A DNA stretch of 48,578 bases, taken from NCBI RefSeq assembly GCF_021655095.1, contig NZ_PPXW01000001.1, forward strand, positions 2,030,924 to 2,079,501, given 5' to 3'. The notes under the pieces are model-generated. The model did not search any database. It was given only the letters and a program-made list of their open reading frames with translations, and was not told where the DNA came from. This document shows, in pieces, positions 9,422 to 16,763 of this stretch. Source of the DNA: Clostridium sp. Cult1 (GTDB lineage Bacteria; Bacillota; Clostridia; Tissierellales; Tepidimicrobiaceae). Made by a program: the position numbers and the translations under genes. Numbering within the stretch: the stretch's first letter is position 1; each line of letters opens with the position of its first letter.

Positions 9422-9514
9422 TTTATAAACCTTCCAATTCAATTTTTCAAATTAGAAGGATTTATTGAATCAATGAAGAATATATATAGAGAAGTTATTG
9501 TGGAGGTAATACCA

Positions 9515-10135
9515 GTGAAAGAAGGACTAGTAAATTTTAGAGGAATTAAGGAAGGAATTTATATTTATATTAAAGAAGGTGATTTTCAACAGATTAGAAT
9601 AGAACTGGAGAAGAAATTAAAAAACTCCATAGATTTTTTTAAAGGAGCAAATTTATTAGGTGTTAAAGGCGAGAATATTTCTGAAAAAGAGGTTGAAGAG
9701 TTACTTGGAATAATAGAAAATAAGTATAAACTACATATATCAAAAGATGGATTACCTTCCTGTTTGAAAGAAGAAAAGCCCTTTGAAGGTATATATGAAG
9801 GAATTACAAAGTTTATAAACACTACCATTAGATCTGGACAAGTTATTGAATACCATGGGAACATAGTAATAATAGGTGATGTAAATCCTGGGGCTCTTAT
9901 TAAAGCTAAAGGAAATATCATAATACTTGGAACTTTAAGGGGAGTAGCCCATGCAGGGATAGATGGAAATTATGAGGCCATTGTAGCTGCCTATGATTTG
10001 CAACCAACCCAGCTTAGAATCGCAAATATTATTGGAAGAAAACCAGATGGAGATATAGCCCCTTCTGGATTGCCCGAAATTGCTAAAATTCATGACGGAG
10101 AAGTTCTTATTGAGCCATATTTACCGAGAAAATAA
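9515..10135 (+). CDS. minC: MinC septum site-determining protein
   Basis: MinC (about 206 aa) inhibits FtsZ assembly away from midcell. The C-terminal beta-helix domain is clear: RSGQVIEYHGNIVIIGDVNPG, then IIILGTLRGVAHAGIDGN and the MinD-contacting area up to LPEIAKIHDGEVLIEPYLP. The N-terminal domain begins LVNFRGIKEGIYIYI. An ATG at 9473 is in frame, but the GTG at 9515 has TGGAGGT 7 bases upstream and gives the usual family start, so I prefer it. It is 18 bases before minD. Confidence 0.93.
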   Translation: MKEGLVNFRGIKEGIYIYIKEGDFQQIRIELEKKLKNSIDFFKGANLLGVKGENISEKEVEELLGIIENKYKLHISKDGLPSCLKEEKPFEGIYEGITKFINTTIRSGQVIEYHGNIVIIGDVNPGALIKAKGNIIILGTLRGVAHAGIDGNYEAIVAAYDLQPTQLRIANIIGRKPDGDIAPSGLPEIAKIHDGEVLIEPYLPRK

Positions 10136-10153
10136 TGAAGAGGAGGAAGAAAA

Positions 10154-10948
10154 ATGGGAAAAGCAATTGTAATAACATCAGGAAAAGGTGGAGTAGGTAA
10201 GACTACCACAACTGCAAATATTGGCACAGGATTAGCTATATTAGGAAATAAAGTTGTAGTAGTGGATACAGATATTGGTCTTAGAAACTTAGATGTGGTT
10301 ATGGGGCTGGAAAATAGAATAGTATATGATATAGTTGATGTAGTAGAGAAAACCTGTAGATTAAAACAAGGTTTAATAAGAGACAAACGATTTGATGGAT
10401 TATTCTTATTACCTGCCGCGCAGACGAAGGACAAGACTGCAGTAAAACCTGAACAGATGCTAGAGCTAATAAATGAATTAAAAGAAGAATTTGACTATAT
10501 AATAATAGACTCCCCTGCAGGAATAGAGCAAGGATTTCAAAATTCCATTGCTGGTGCTGATGAAGCTTTCATAGTAACTACACCAGAAATTTCAGCCGTA
10601 AGAGATGCAGATAGGGTAATTGGGCTACTAGAGGCACAAGGGTTAAATAATCCCAAGCTGATTATCAATAGGATTAGACATGATATGGTAAAAAGAGGAG
10701 ATATGATGAATGTAGATGATATAATAGATATATTAGCGGTAGATTTAATAGGAGTTGTACCAGATGATGAAGCCATAGTAATTTCAACTAATAAAGGAGA
10801 ACCAGTAGTAGTTGAAGATGAACCATTGTCAGCAAAGGCATTTAAAAATATTTGTAATAGAATAACTGGAAAGGAAGTAGAGTTACTTAACCTAGAGACC
10901 AATGAAGGTAAATTTAGTAAGTTAATTAAACTACTATTTAGCAAGTAA
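10154..10948 (+). CDS. minD: MinD septum site-determining ATPase
   Basis: MinD (264 aa) is a membrane-associated ParA-type ATPase that recruits MinC to the membrane. It carries the deviant Walker A motif GKGGVGKTTTTANIG near residues 10-24 with the signature Lys, the switch I region VVVDTDIGLRNLDVVMGLENR, and Walker B IIIDSPAGIEQGF. The C-terminal amphipathic membrane-targeting helix is seen as FSKLIKLLFSK. A strong Shine-Dalgarno sequence (AGAGGAGGAAG) precedes it and minE follows after 13 bases. Confidence 0.97.
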   Translation: MGKAIVITSGKGGVGKTTTTANIGTGLAILGNKVVVVDTDIGLRNLDVVMGLENRIVYDIVDVVEKTCRLKQGLIRDKRFDGLFLLPAAQTKDKTAVKPEQMLELINELKEEFDYIIIDSPAGIEQGFQNSIAGADEAFIVTTPEISAVRDADRVIGLLEAQGLNNPKLIINRIRHDMVKRGDMMNVDDIIDILAVDLIGVVPDDEAIVISTNKGEPVVVEDEPLSAKAFKNICNRITGKEVELLNLETNEGKFSKLIKLLFSK

Positions 10949-10961
10949 AGGGGGAATAACC

Positions 10962-11240
10962 TTGGATTTTCTTAAAATATTTGGCAAAAAAAATCAAAGC
11001 AGTAAGAATGTAGCTAAGGAAAGATTGAAATTGGTTTTAGTCCATGATAGATCAGATTTATCTCCCAAATTTTTAGAAATGATTAAAGGTGATATGATTA
11101 GGGTAGTAAGGGAGTATGCAGAAATCGATGAAGAAGGGTTAGATATTAAATTAACTAGAATGAAAAGAGAATCAGACAATATGCCTATGTCTGCCTTAGT
11201 AGCAAATATACCAATAATCAAAGTTAAAGACCAAGAATAA
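10962..11240 (+). CDS. minE: MinE cell division topological specificity factor
   Basis: MinE (92 aa) stimulates the MinD ATPase and drives Min oscillation. The N-terminal segment DFLKIFGKKNQSSKNVAKERLKL contains the anti-MinCD helix, with VAKERLKLVL in the family position. The rest (SPKFLEMIKGDMIRVVREYAEI) matches the topological domain. It starts with TTG at 10962 behind AAAGGGGGAA. Its presence, instead of DivIVA/MinJ alone, points to an oscillating Min system as in many Clostridia. Confidence 0.94.
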   Translation: MDFLKIFGKKNQSSKNVAKERLKLVLVHDRSDLSPKFLEMIKGDMIRVVREYAEIDEEGLDIKLTRMKRESDNMPMSALVANIPIIKVKDQE

Positions 11241-11243
11241 TAT

Positions 11244-11275
11244 ACAATGATTGTTAATAATCAAACAATTATTGT
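11244..11275 (+). terminator. Possible weak terminator after minE
   Basis: A 12-bp A+T-rich stem (11244-11255 with 11264-11275, one G-T wobble) just after minE. There is no good T-run, so termination is uncertain. Its 3' arm overlaps the -35 element of the next promoter. Confidence 0.4.
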
Positions 11276-11300
11276 ATTTATTATAAAATTTAGGTATAAT
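11272..11300 (+). promoter_or_regulatory. Sigma-A-type promoter for the FMN-binding lipoprotein gene
   Basis: TTGTAT at 11272-11277, a 17-base spacer and a consensus TATAAT at 11295-11300, followed by a leader of about 50 bases to the gene at 11355. Confidence 0.7.
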
Positions 11301-11354
11301 ATACAAGGGTTTTCAAGCACTTACCTAATTATTTAAAATTTTGGAGGGATACAA

Positions 11355-12224
11355 ATGAAAAAAAGGTTAGGTTTTATGCTATTAGCTACAGTGCTAATCG
11401 CTGCTTTATTAGTTGGTTGTGGTAGTCAAGATACAGGAAGTACTACAACTGATGAGGACTCTAACGAAACTGTAGCTACTGGGGAGCTTCAAGATGGGAC
11501 TTATTTAGTTAAGGATCCTGTAAGTGACCATGGTAACTATGGCATGGCAAAGATGGAAGTTGCAAATGGTGAAATTTCTTCATTTAGTTATGTAGAGATT
11601 TTAGCAACTTCAGGAGAAGAGAAAAACGAAGGCAATTATAATTACCCAGATGGACTAGCTGTAATCAAAAACCTTAATGAACAATTTAACGAAAAGAAAG
11701 ATTTAAATGAAATGGATTTTGATGCTGTTTCAGGCGCTACTCATACAAAAGAAGCTTTTAAGGATATAGTTAATAGATTACTAGCGCAAGCTGAAAAAGG
11801 CGAAACATACACTCCAGTATACAAAGATGGTGAATACACAGCTAAGGCTGAAGAAGAAAGCCATGGTTGGTTAGGAGAAGTAGCGGTAGTAGTAAAAGAC
11901 GGACAAATTGTTGGAATAGATTATTTTGAATCAGCTGTAGAAGATATGGAAAGCAATAAAGTAGTTTTTGACGAAGACAACAAACCTGTTACAGACAGCG
12001 ATGGAAAACCAAAAACTGAACCAGTTGAAGTTAAAGCTGGAGAAAGAAAATCTGCCGATAACTATGCTTATTTAGATTCCTTTGATGTAGTTAAAGGAGT
12101 TCAAAAATTAATAATTGACAATAATGGTACTGAAAACCTAGATGTAGATTCTATTACAGGAGCTACTAATACAAGAACTACTATGATCGAACTAGTTGAA
12201 AAAGCATTAGAAGAAGCAAAATAG
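11355..12224 (+). CDS. FMN-binding lipoprotein with two flavinylation motifs
   Basis: A predicted lipoprotein of 289 aa: signal MKKRLGFMLLATVLIAALL with the lipobox LVGC (Cys22), then a Ser/Thr/Asp-rich linker and two FMN_bind domains. Each domain ends in the DxxS/TGAT motif that ApbE uses to attach FMN covalently through phosphoester to Thr: D123-A-V-S-G-A-T129 and D265-S-I-T-G-A-T271. The protein should therefore sit on the outer face of the membrane carrying two flavins and take part in extracytosolic electron transfer. The next gene encodes ApbE, which supports this reading. The electron donor and acceptor cannot be seen here. It has its own promoter. Confidence 0.9.
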   Translation: MKKRLGFMLLATVLIAALLVGCGSQDTGSTTTDEDSNETVATGELQDGTYLVKDPVSDHGNYGMAKMEVANGEISSFSYVEILATSGEEKNEGNYNYPDGLAVIKNLNEQFNEKKDLNEMDFDAVSGATHTKEAFKDIVNRLLAQAEKGETYTPVYKDGEYTAKAEEESHGWLGEVAVVVKDGQIVGIDYFESAVEDMESNKVVFDEDNKPVTDSDGKPKTEPVEVKAGERKSADNYAYLDSFDVVKGVQKLIIDNNGTENLDVDSITGATNTRTTMIELVEKALEEAK

Positions 12225-12229
12225 GAATT

Positions 12230-12256
12230 AAACCCTAACGTAATGTTAGGGTTTTT
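12230..12256 (+). terminator. Terminator between the flavoprotein gene and apbE
   Basis: A perfect 10-bp stem (AAACCCTAAC at 12230-12239 with GTTAGGGTTT at 12245-12254), 5-base loop and T-run. It may allow partial read-through to apbE, giving more flavoprotein than transferase. Confidence 0.85.
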
Positions 12257-12284
12257 CTAAATATTCTAAGAGGTGTAAATCATT

Positions 12285-13340
12285 ATGAAAATAAAAAAAT
12301 CGTTAGTACTTATAATAATGGCTATTATTATATCTTTTGTTAATGCAGGATGCCAAAAAAAAGATAATGAAGGACCTTTAACTAGAACGGAATTCTTAAT
12401 GGATACTGTTATTACACTAAAGATATATGACCAGAAAGATAAGAAGATACTGGATGAAGCTGTTGATAGATTAGAAGAAATCGAATCAAGAATGAGCACA
12501 ACCATAGATACTAGTGATGTAAGTTTAATAAATAAAAACGCTGGAATCCAACCTGTAAAAGTTCATGAAGATGTATATTATGTTATTCAACAAGCAAAAC
12601 ATTTTGCTACAATTACTAATGGAGCTTATGAGCCAACTATTGGGCCACTAGTTAATTTGTGGAATATAACTGGAACAGACAAAGATGAAAGAGACTCTAT
12701 TCCATCAGAAAAAGAGATTAAAAAAGCTATGGATTTAGTAAATTATAAGGATTTAGAACTAATGGATGATAATCAAGTATATTTGAAGAGGAAAGGAATG
12801 CGGCTAGATTTAGGTGGAATAGTTAAAGGTTATGCAGCAGATGAATTAAAGAGGATATTATTAGAAAAGGGAGTCAGTTCTGCTATAATCGATTTAGGAG
12901 GCAATGTATATGCATTAGGTGTAAAGGAAAATGGAGAAGCCTGGCGAATTGGTATACAAGACCCCTTTGAAGTAACAGGTAATTACTTAGGTATATTAAA
13001 TGTAAGAGATAAATCCATAGTTACGTCAGGAGATTATGAAAGATATTTTATATATGAAGGCCAAAAATATCATCATATTATCGATTCTAAAACTGGTTAT
13101 CCATCAGAAAATGAGGTAGCTGGCATAAGCATTATTTCAGATAAATCCATAGACGGTGACGCATTATCTACTGCATTATTTGTCTTAGGAGTAGATGAAG
13201 GAACTAGGTTAGTAAATACATTAGAAGGAATAGAAACCATATTTATTACAAAACAAGGGGAAGTATTCGTTAATGAAAATATAATGGAAGAATTTTCACT
13301 AGGAAACAACAAATTAAAATTGATCAAAAATCCAAATTAA
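12285..13340 (+). CDS. apbE: ApbE FAD:protein FMN transferase (lipoprotein)
   Basis: ApbE (351 aa) transfers FMN from FAD to a Thr in the DxxS/TGAT motif of client proteins, using Mg2+. It has a lipoprotein signal with Cys23 (VNAGC). Family motifs are TEFLMDTVITLKIYD, the IESRMSTTIDTSDVSLINKNAG segment, LDLGGIVKGYAADELKRIL, IDLGGNVYALG and the C-terminal DGDALSTALFVLG with the Mg-binding Asp. The clear client is the gene just upstream; RnfG and RnfD of the Rnf complex, whose operon ends at the left edge, are also known ApbE clients. ATG preceded by AGAGGTG. Confidence 0.95.
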   Translation: MKIKKSLVLIIMAIIISFVNAGCQKKDNEGPLTRTEFLMDTVITLKIYDQKDKKILDEAVDRLEEIESRMSTTIDTSDVSLINKNAGIQPVKVHEDVYYVIQQAKHFATITNGAYEPTIGPLVNLWNITGTDKDERDSIPSEKEIKKAMDLVNYKDLELMDDNQVYLKRKGMRLDLGGIVKGYAADELKRILLEKGVSSAIIDLGGNVYALGVKENGEAWRIGIQDPFEVTGNYLGILNVRDKSIVTSGDYERYFIYEGQKYHHIIDSKTGYPSENEVAGISIISDKSIDGDALSTALFVLGVDEGTRLVNTLEGIETIFITKQGEVFVNENIMEEFSLGNNKLKLIKNPN

Positions 13341-13351
13341 TAAGTAATAAA

Positions 13352-13393
13352 ACCCACCATTAATAAATATCATAATAGTAGATTAAGGTGGGT
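13352..13393 (+). promoter_or_regulatory. Hairpin that sequesters the ribosome binding site of the SpoIVFA-like gene
   Basis: ACCCACC at 13352-13358 pairs with GGTGGGT at 13387-13393, and TTAAT at 13360-13364 with ATTAA at 13382-13386 (one bulged A). The 3' arm contains AAGGTGG, the Shine-Dalgarno sequence for the ATG at 13400. There is no T-run, so it is not a typical terminator of apbE. Confidence 0.6.
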
Positions 13394-13399
13394 GAAATT

Positions 13400-14095
13400 A
13401 TGTATAAAAGAAGATACAATGTTAAATACAAAGGTATTTTAAAAGGTATTATAAATTATTTAAAAAGAAGATTTCATTATAAAAGACAGTTAAATAAGAT
13501 AATAGGCGTTTTAATCATTTTAATTTTAATCTTCATACTAAAAATGATAAACAACAGGATTTCATCCAGTATCATCCAGATAATTCACAACAGCGTAAAT
13601 TATGAATTTAGTATGAAGAAAGATGGAAAAATAATAATCAATTATGGAAAAAAGATATTAATGTTGCCAGAAAAAACTTTGTCCGTTTTGAACATAACTA
13701 ATTCTACTAAATATCCACCACCTATAGAAGGTGTAATATATAATCCTTTTGGAGAAACTATGTATCTAGATGGAAGGACTACATTTAATAATGGAGTAGA
13801 TATAATACCAGAGGAAGAAAAGGAACCTGTATCCATAGAAAAAGGTACTGTAAAGTCCATTGAAGATAGAGGATCAAAAGGATATTTTGTTACAATAGAA
13901 CATGAGAATATAGTATCAGTTTATGGATACTTAGTATCTGCCTATGTAAAAGAAGGAGAAAAAATAGAGGCAGGTACTAAAATAGGTACATTGGGAACCA
14001 ATAAAGATGGAAATAAATATTTGCATTTTGAAATATGGGTAGATAATTCACCAGTAGATCCATTGAACTATGTGGAATTTAATAAAAAACTTTAA
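13400..14095 (+). CDS. Degenerate M23/LytM-domain membrane protein, SpoIVFA-like
   Basis: A 231-aa protein with a basic N-terminus, one membrane helix (about residues 34-53, IIGVLIILILIFILKMI) and a C-terminal LytM (M23) beta domain. The metal ligands of active M23 peptidases are missing: the HxxxD position reads NNGVD, the YxHL position reads YGYL, and the last HxH reads YLH. It is therefore probably not a peptidase. Topology, degenerate domain and position shortly before the TIGR03960-rng-rplU block match SpoIVFA, the regulator of the SpoIVFB protease in pro-sigma-K processing; no M50 SpoIVFB gene follows. A GTG at 13388 is in frame but lies inside the ribosome binding site, so ATG 13400 is preferred. 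Confidence 0.72.
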   Translation: MYKRRYNVKYKGILKGIINYLKRRFHYKRQLNKIIGVLIILILIFILKMINNRISSSIIQIIHNSVNYEFSMKKDGKIIINYGKKILMLPEKTLSVLNITNSTKYPPPIEGVIYNPFGETMYLDGRTTFNNGVDIIPEEEKEPVSIEKGTVKSIEDRGSKGYFVTIEHENIVSVYGYLVSAYVKEGEKIEAGTKIGTLGTNKDGNKYLHFEIWVDNSPVDPLNYVEFNKKL

Positions 14096-14120
14096 AACTG
14101 TCCTAGACAGTTTTGTTTTT
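14094..14120 (+). terminator. Terminator after the SpoIVFA-like gene
   Basis: A perfect 9-bp stem (AAAACTGTC at 14094-14102, GACAGTTTT at 14106-14114) with a 3-base loop and the tail TTTTGTTTTT. It starts within the stop codon. Confidence 0.88.
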
Positions 14121-14185
14121 CTTCTATTAAAAGAAATAAAAAGATGGTAAGATAGTATTAGAGTACTAAAGAAAAGGTGATATAG

Positions 14186-16030
14186 ATGATAGATATTAAT
14201 AAATTCGATAAAGTATTAAAAAAGGTAGAAAAGCCTGCCAGATATATAGGTATGGAAAAAAACTCTATTAAGAAGGATTTAAATAAAGTAAAAGTCAAAT
14301 TTGCTTTTGCATTTCCAGATATATATGAAGTAGGCATGTCCCATTTAGGCCTTCATATATTATATAATCTGTTAAATCAGGAAGAAGATATTGCTTGTGA
14401 AAGGGTGTTTGCTCCTTGGACGGATATGGAAGAAGAGATGACTAAGGAAAACATACCTTTATTTACTCTAGAAAATAGAGAGCCAATAAAAAACTTTGAC
14501 TTTGTTGGCTTTACATTACAATATGAAATGAGTTATACTAATATAATCAATATGCTCAATTTAGGAGGAATTCCAATTCTATCAAAAGATAGAAAAGAGG
14601 ATAGCCCTTTTATAATAGCTGGAGGACCTTGTGCATATAATCCAGAACCATTAGCAGATATAATAGATTTTTTCGTAATTGGTGAAGGAGAGGAAGTCAC
14701 ACTAGAAATATTAAAAAAATATAAAGAAAATAAAGATGCAAAGGCAAGCAGACTAGACTTTTTAAAGGAAATAAGTAGCATTGAAGGAGTATATGTACCA
14801 TCCTTTTATCAGGTAGTCTATAAAGAAGACAATACTATAGATAAGATGGAACCCATAGTAGCAGGGGCACCAAAAACCATAAAAAAAAGGATAATAAAGG
14901 ATTTAAACTCGGTTTATTATCCAGAAAAATTAATTTTACCCTATATAGAAACAATCCATGATAGAATTCCATTAGAGGTTTTTAGAGGTTGTACAAGGGG
15001 CTGTAGATTTTGCCAAGCTGGTATGATTTACAGACCAGTTAGGGAAAAATCAGTTGATAGACTATTAGAATTAGCGGATAAATTAGAAAAAAACACAGGA
15101 TATGAAGATATATCTTTAACATCCCTTAGTTCCTGTGATTATTCTCAGCTTCAACTGTTGATTTCAAAACTAATGGATAGATATGAAGAAGAAAGGGTTG
15201 GGGTATCACTACCTTCCCTTAGACTAGATTCTTTTAGTATAGGAGTTCTTAAAGAGATCCAGAAGGTTAGGAAAACTGGTCTTACCTTTGCTCCAGAAGC
15301 AGGTAGTCAAAGGTTAAGAGATGTAATTAATAAAGGGGTAACAGAAGAAGATTTAATCACTGCTACTACCTACGCTTTTGAGGAAGGTTGGTCTACTATA
15401 AAGCTATACTTTATGATAGGTTTACCTACAGAGGAAGAAGAGGACCTATTAGGTATTAGAGATTTAGGTTATAAAGTAAAAGATATATTCTTTAGCTTAC
15501 CTAGAGAAAAACGTAGAGGAAATTTAAAGATAACTCTTAGTGCTTCCTGTTTTGTGCCTAAACCTTTCACGCCTTTCCAATGGGTAGGTCAAAACTCCAT
15601 TGATGAATTTTATGAAAAAATAGATTTAATTAAAAAAAATGTAAAAGATAAAAAAGTTACATTCAACTATCATGATCCAAAGCTTAGTTATCTAGAAGCA
15701 GTACTGGCTCGAGGAGATAGAAGATTAGGTAAAGGCTTGATAAAAGCTTGGGAAAAAGGATGTAAATTTGATGGTTGGTCAGAAAAATTTGATTATGACA
15801 AATGGATTGAAGCCTTTAAGGAAACAGGAATAGATGGAGATTTTTATGCATTAAGAGAAAGACAGCTGGAAGAAATTTTTCCATGGGATTTTATAGAGCC
15901 AGGGGTCACTAAAGAATATCTAATTAAAGAATATGAAAAAGCAAAAGAAGAGGAATTAACTAGGGATTGTAGGCTAGGATGTACTAATTGCGGGATCAAC
16001 AAAAGCTTTACAGGTGGTGTATGCAAATGA
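14186..16030 (+). CDS. TIGR03960 family B12-binding-like radical SAM protein
   Basis: A radical SAM protein of 614 aa of the TIGR03960 family. The N-terminal part (about residues 25-180) resembles a B12-binding domain (FAFPDIYEVGMSHLGLHILYNLLN, then GGPCAYNPEPLADIIDFFVIGEGEE). The radical SAM core has the cluster motif CTRGCRFC with Cys269, Cys273 and Cys276. The C-terminus ends with another Cys group (DCRLGCTNCGI). Its substrate is not known. The next gene is its constant partner (TIGR03936/DUF2344), overlapping by 4 bases, and both lie before rng and rplU as in most Clostridia; a role in RNA or ribosome modification has been proposed only from this context. Confidence 0.92.
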   Translation: MIDINKFDKVLKKVEKPARYIGMEKNSIKKDLNKVKVKFAFAFPDIYEVGMSHLGLHILYNLLNQEEDIACERVFAPWTDMEEEMTKENIPLFTLENREPIKNFDFVGFTLQYEMSYTNIINMLNLGGIPILSKDRKEDSPFIIAGGPCAYNPEPLADIIDFFVIGEGEEVTLEILKKYKENKDAKASRLDFLKEISSIEGVYVPSFYQVVYKEDNTIDKMEPIVAGAPKTIKKRIIKDLNSVYYPEKLILPYIETIHDRIPLEVFRGCTRGCRFCQAGMIYRPVREKSVDRLLELADKLEKNTGYEDISLTSLSSCDYSQLQLLISKLMDRYEEERVGVSLPSLRLDSFSIGVLKEIQKVRKTGLTFAPEAGSQRLRDVINKGVTEEDLITATTYAFEEGWSTIKLYFMIGLPTEEEEDLLGIRDLGYKVKDIFFSLPREKRRGNLKITLSASCFVPKPFTPFQWVGQNSIDEFYEKIDLIKKNVKDKKVTFNYHDPKLSYLEAVLARGDRRLGKGLIKAWEKGCKFDGWSEKFDYDKWIEAFKETGIDGDFYALRERQLEEIFPWDFIEPGVTKEYLIKEYEKAKEEELTRDCRLGCTNCGINKSFTGGVCK

Positions 16031-16746
16031 TTCTACGGGTGAAATTTACAAAGGAAGACTATTTAAAGTATATATCTCATTTAGATTTGATGAGGTTATT
16101 TCAGAGGACCTTTAGGAGAGGATATATACCTATTAGATATTCTGAAGGATTTAACCCTCAGCCTAAATTTTCTATAGCTAATCCATTAGCCTTGGGAATT
16201 GAAAGCGTAGAAGAATATATGGATATTGATCTATATGATAAAATACCCATAGAGGATTTTATGGAAAGGATGAATAGAGAATTACCAGAGGGAATTAGAA
16301 TTATTGAAGCTAAGTATATAGAAGACAGTAAATCCATTTCTGCCCTCATTAGTTGGAGCTATTACCAAATAAAGTTCATAGCCAAGGATATAAACAGCAA
16401 AGAAGAATTACAAAAACTTTTAGAAGATTGGCTAAAGAAAGAAGAAATAATAATTAAAAAAGTTAGACGCAAAGGCAATAAAATTAGGGAAAGGGATCAA
16501 AATATTAGAGGTTTTATTGGTAATGTTATAATAGAAGATTTCAGAGTTGAAGCAGATTCACCTTTTAAAACTACAATAGCAATGAATTGCCTCCTTAAAG
16601 CTGGAGACAATGGGAATCTTAAACCTACAGATTTTTTAGAAGCTATGGAAAAACATATTAGTATAGGTATAGACTTTGATACTGTAGATATTAAGAGACT
16701 CCAACTATTAGCCGAAGATAAGGGTAGAATTGTATCGCCAATGTAA
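16027..16746 (+). CDS. TIGR03936 family radical SAM-associated protein (DUF2344)
   Basis: A DUF2344 protein of about 239 aa with the family start RVKFTKEDYLKYISHLDLMRLFQRTFRR and GFNPQPKFSIANPLALGIES. It is the partner of the TIGR03960 radical SAM protein; in some genomes the two are fused. No enzyme function is established. ATG 16027 overlaps the stop codon of the preceding gene (ATGA) and has AGGTGGT 8-9 bases upstream; an ATG at 16021 is also in frame but too close to that site. The frame is open further upstream, inside the previous gene. Confidence 0.88.
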   Translation: MILRVKFTKEDYLKYISHLDLMRLFQRTFRRGYIPIRYSEGFNPQPKFSIANPLALGIESVEEYMDIDLYDKIPIEDFMERMNRELPEGIRIIEAKYIEDSKSISALISWSYYQIKFIAKDINSKEELQKLLEDWLKKEEIIIKKVRRKGNKIRERDQNIRGFIGNVIIEDFRVEADSPFKTTIAMNCLLKAGDNGNLKPTDFLEAMEKHISIGIDFDTVDIKRLQLLAEDKGRIVSPM

Positions 16747-16763
16747 AATTTAGGAGAGGTAAT

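Noticed and set aside
11276-11354. FMN riboswitch before the FMN-binding protein
   Set aside because: Leader of about 50 bases without the conserved RFN segments; the gene uses FMN covalently but does not make it.
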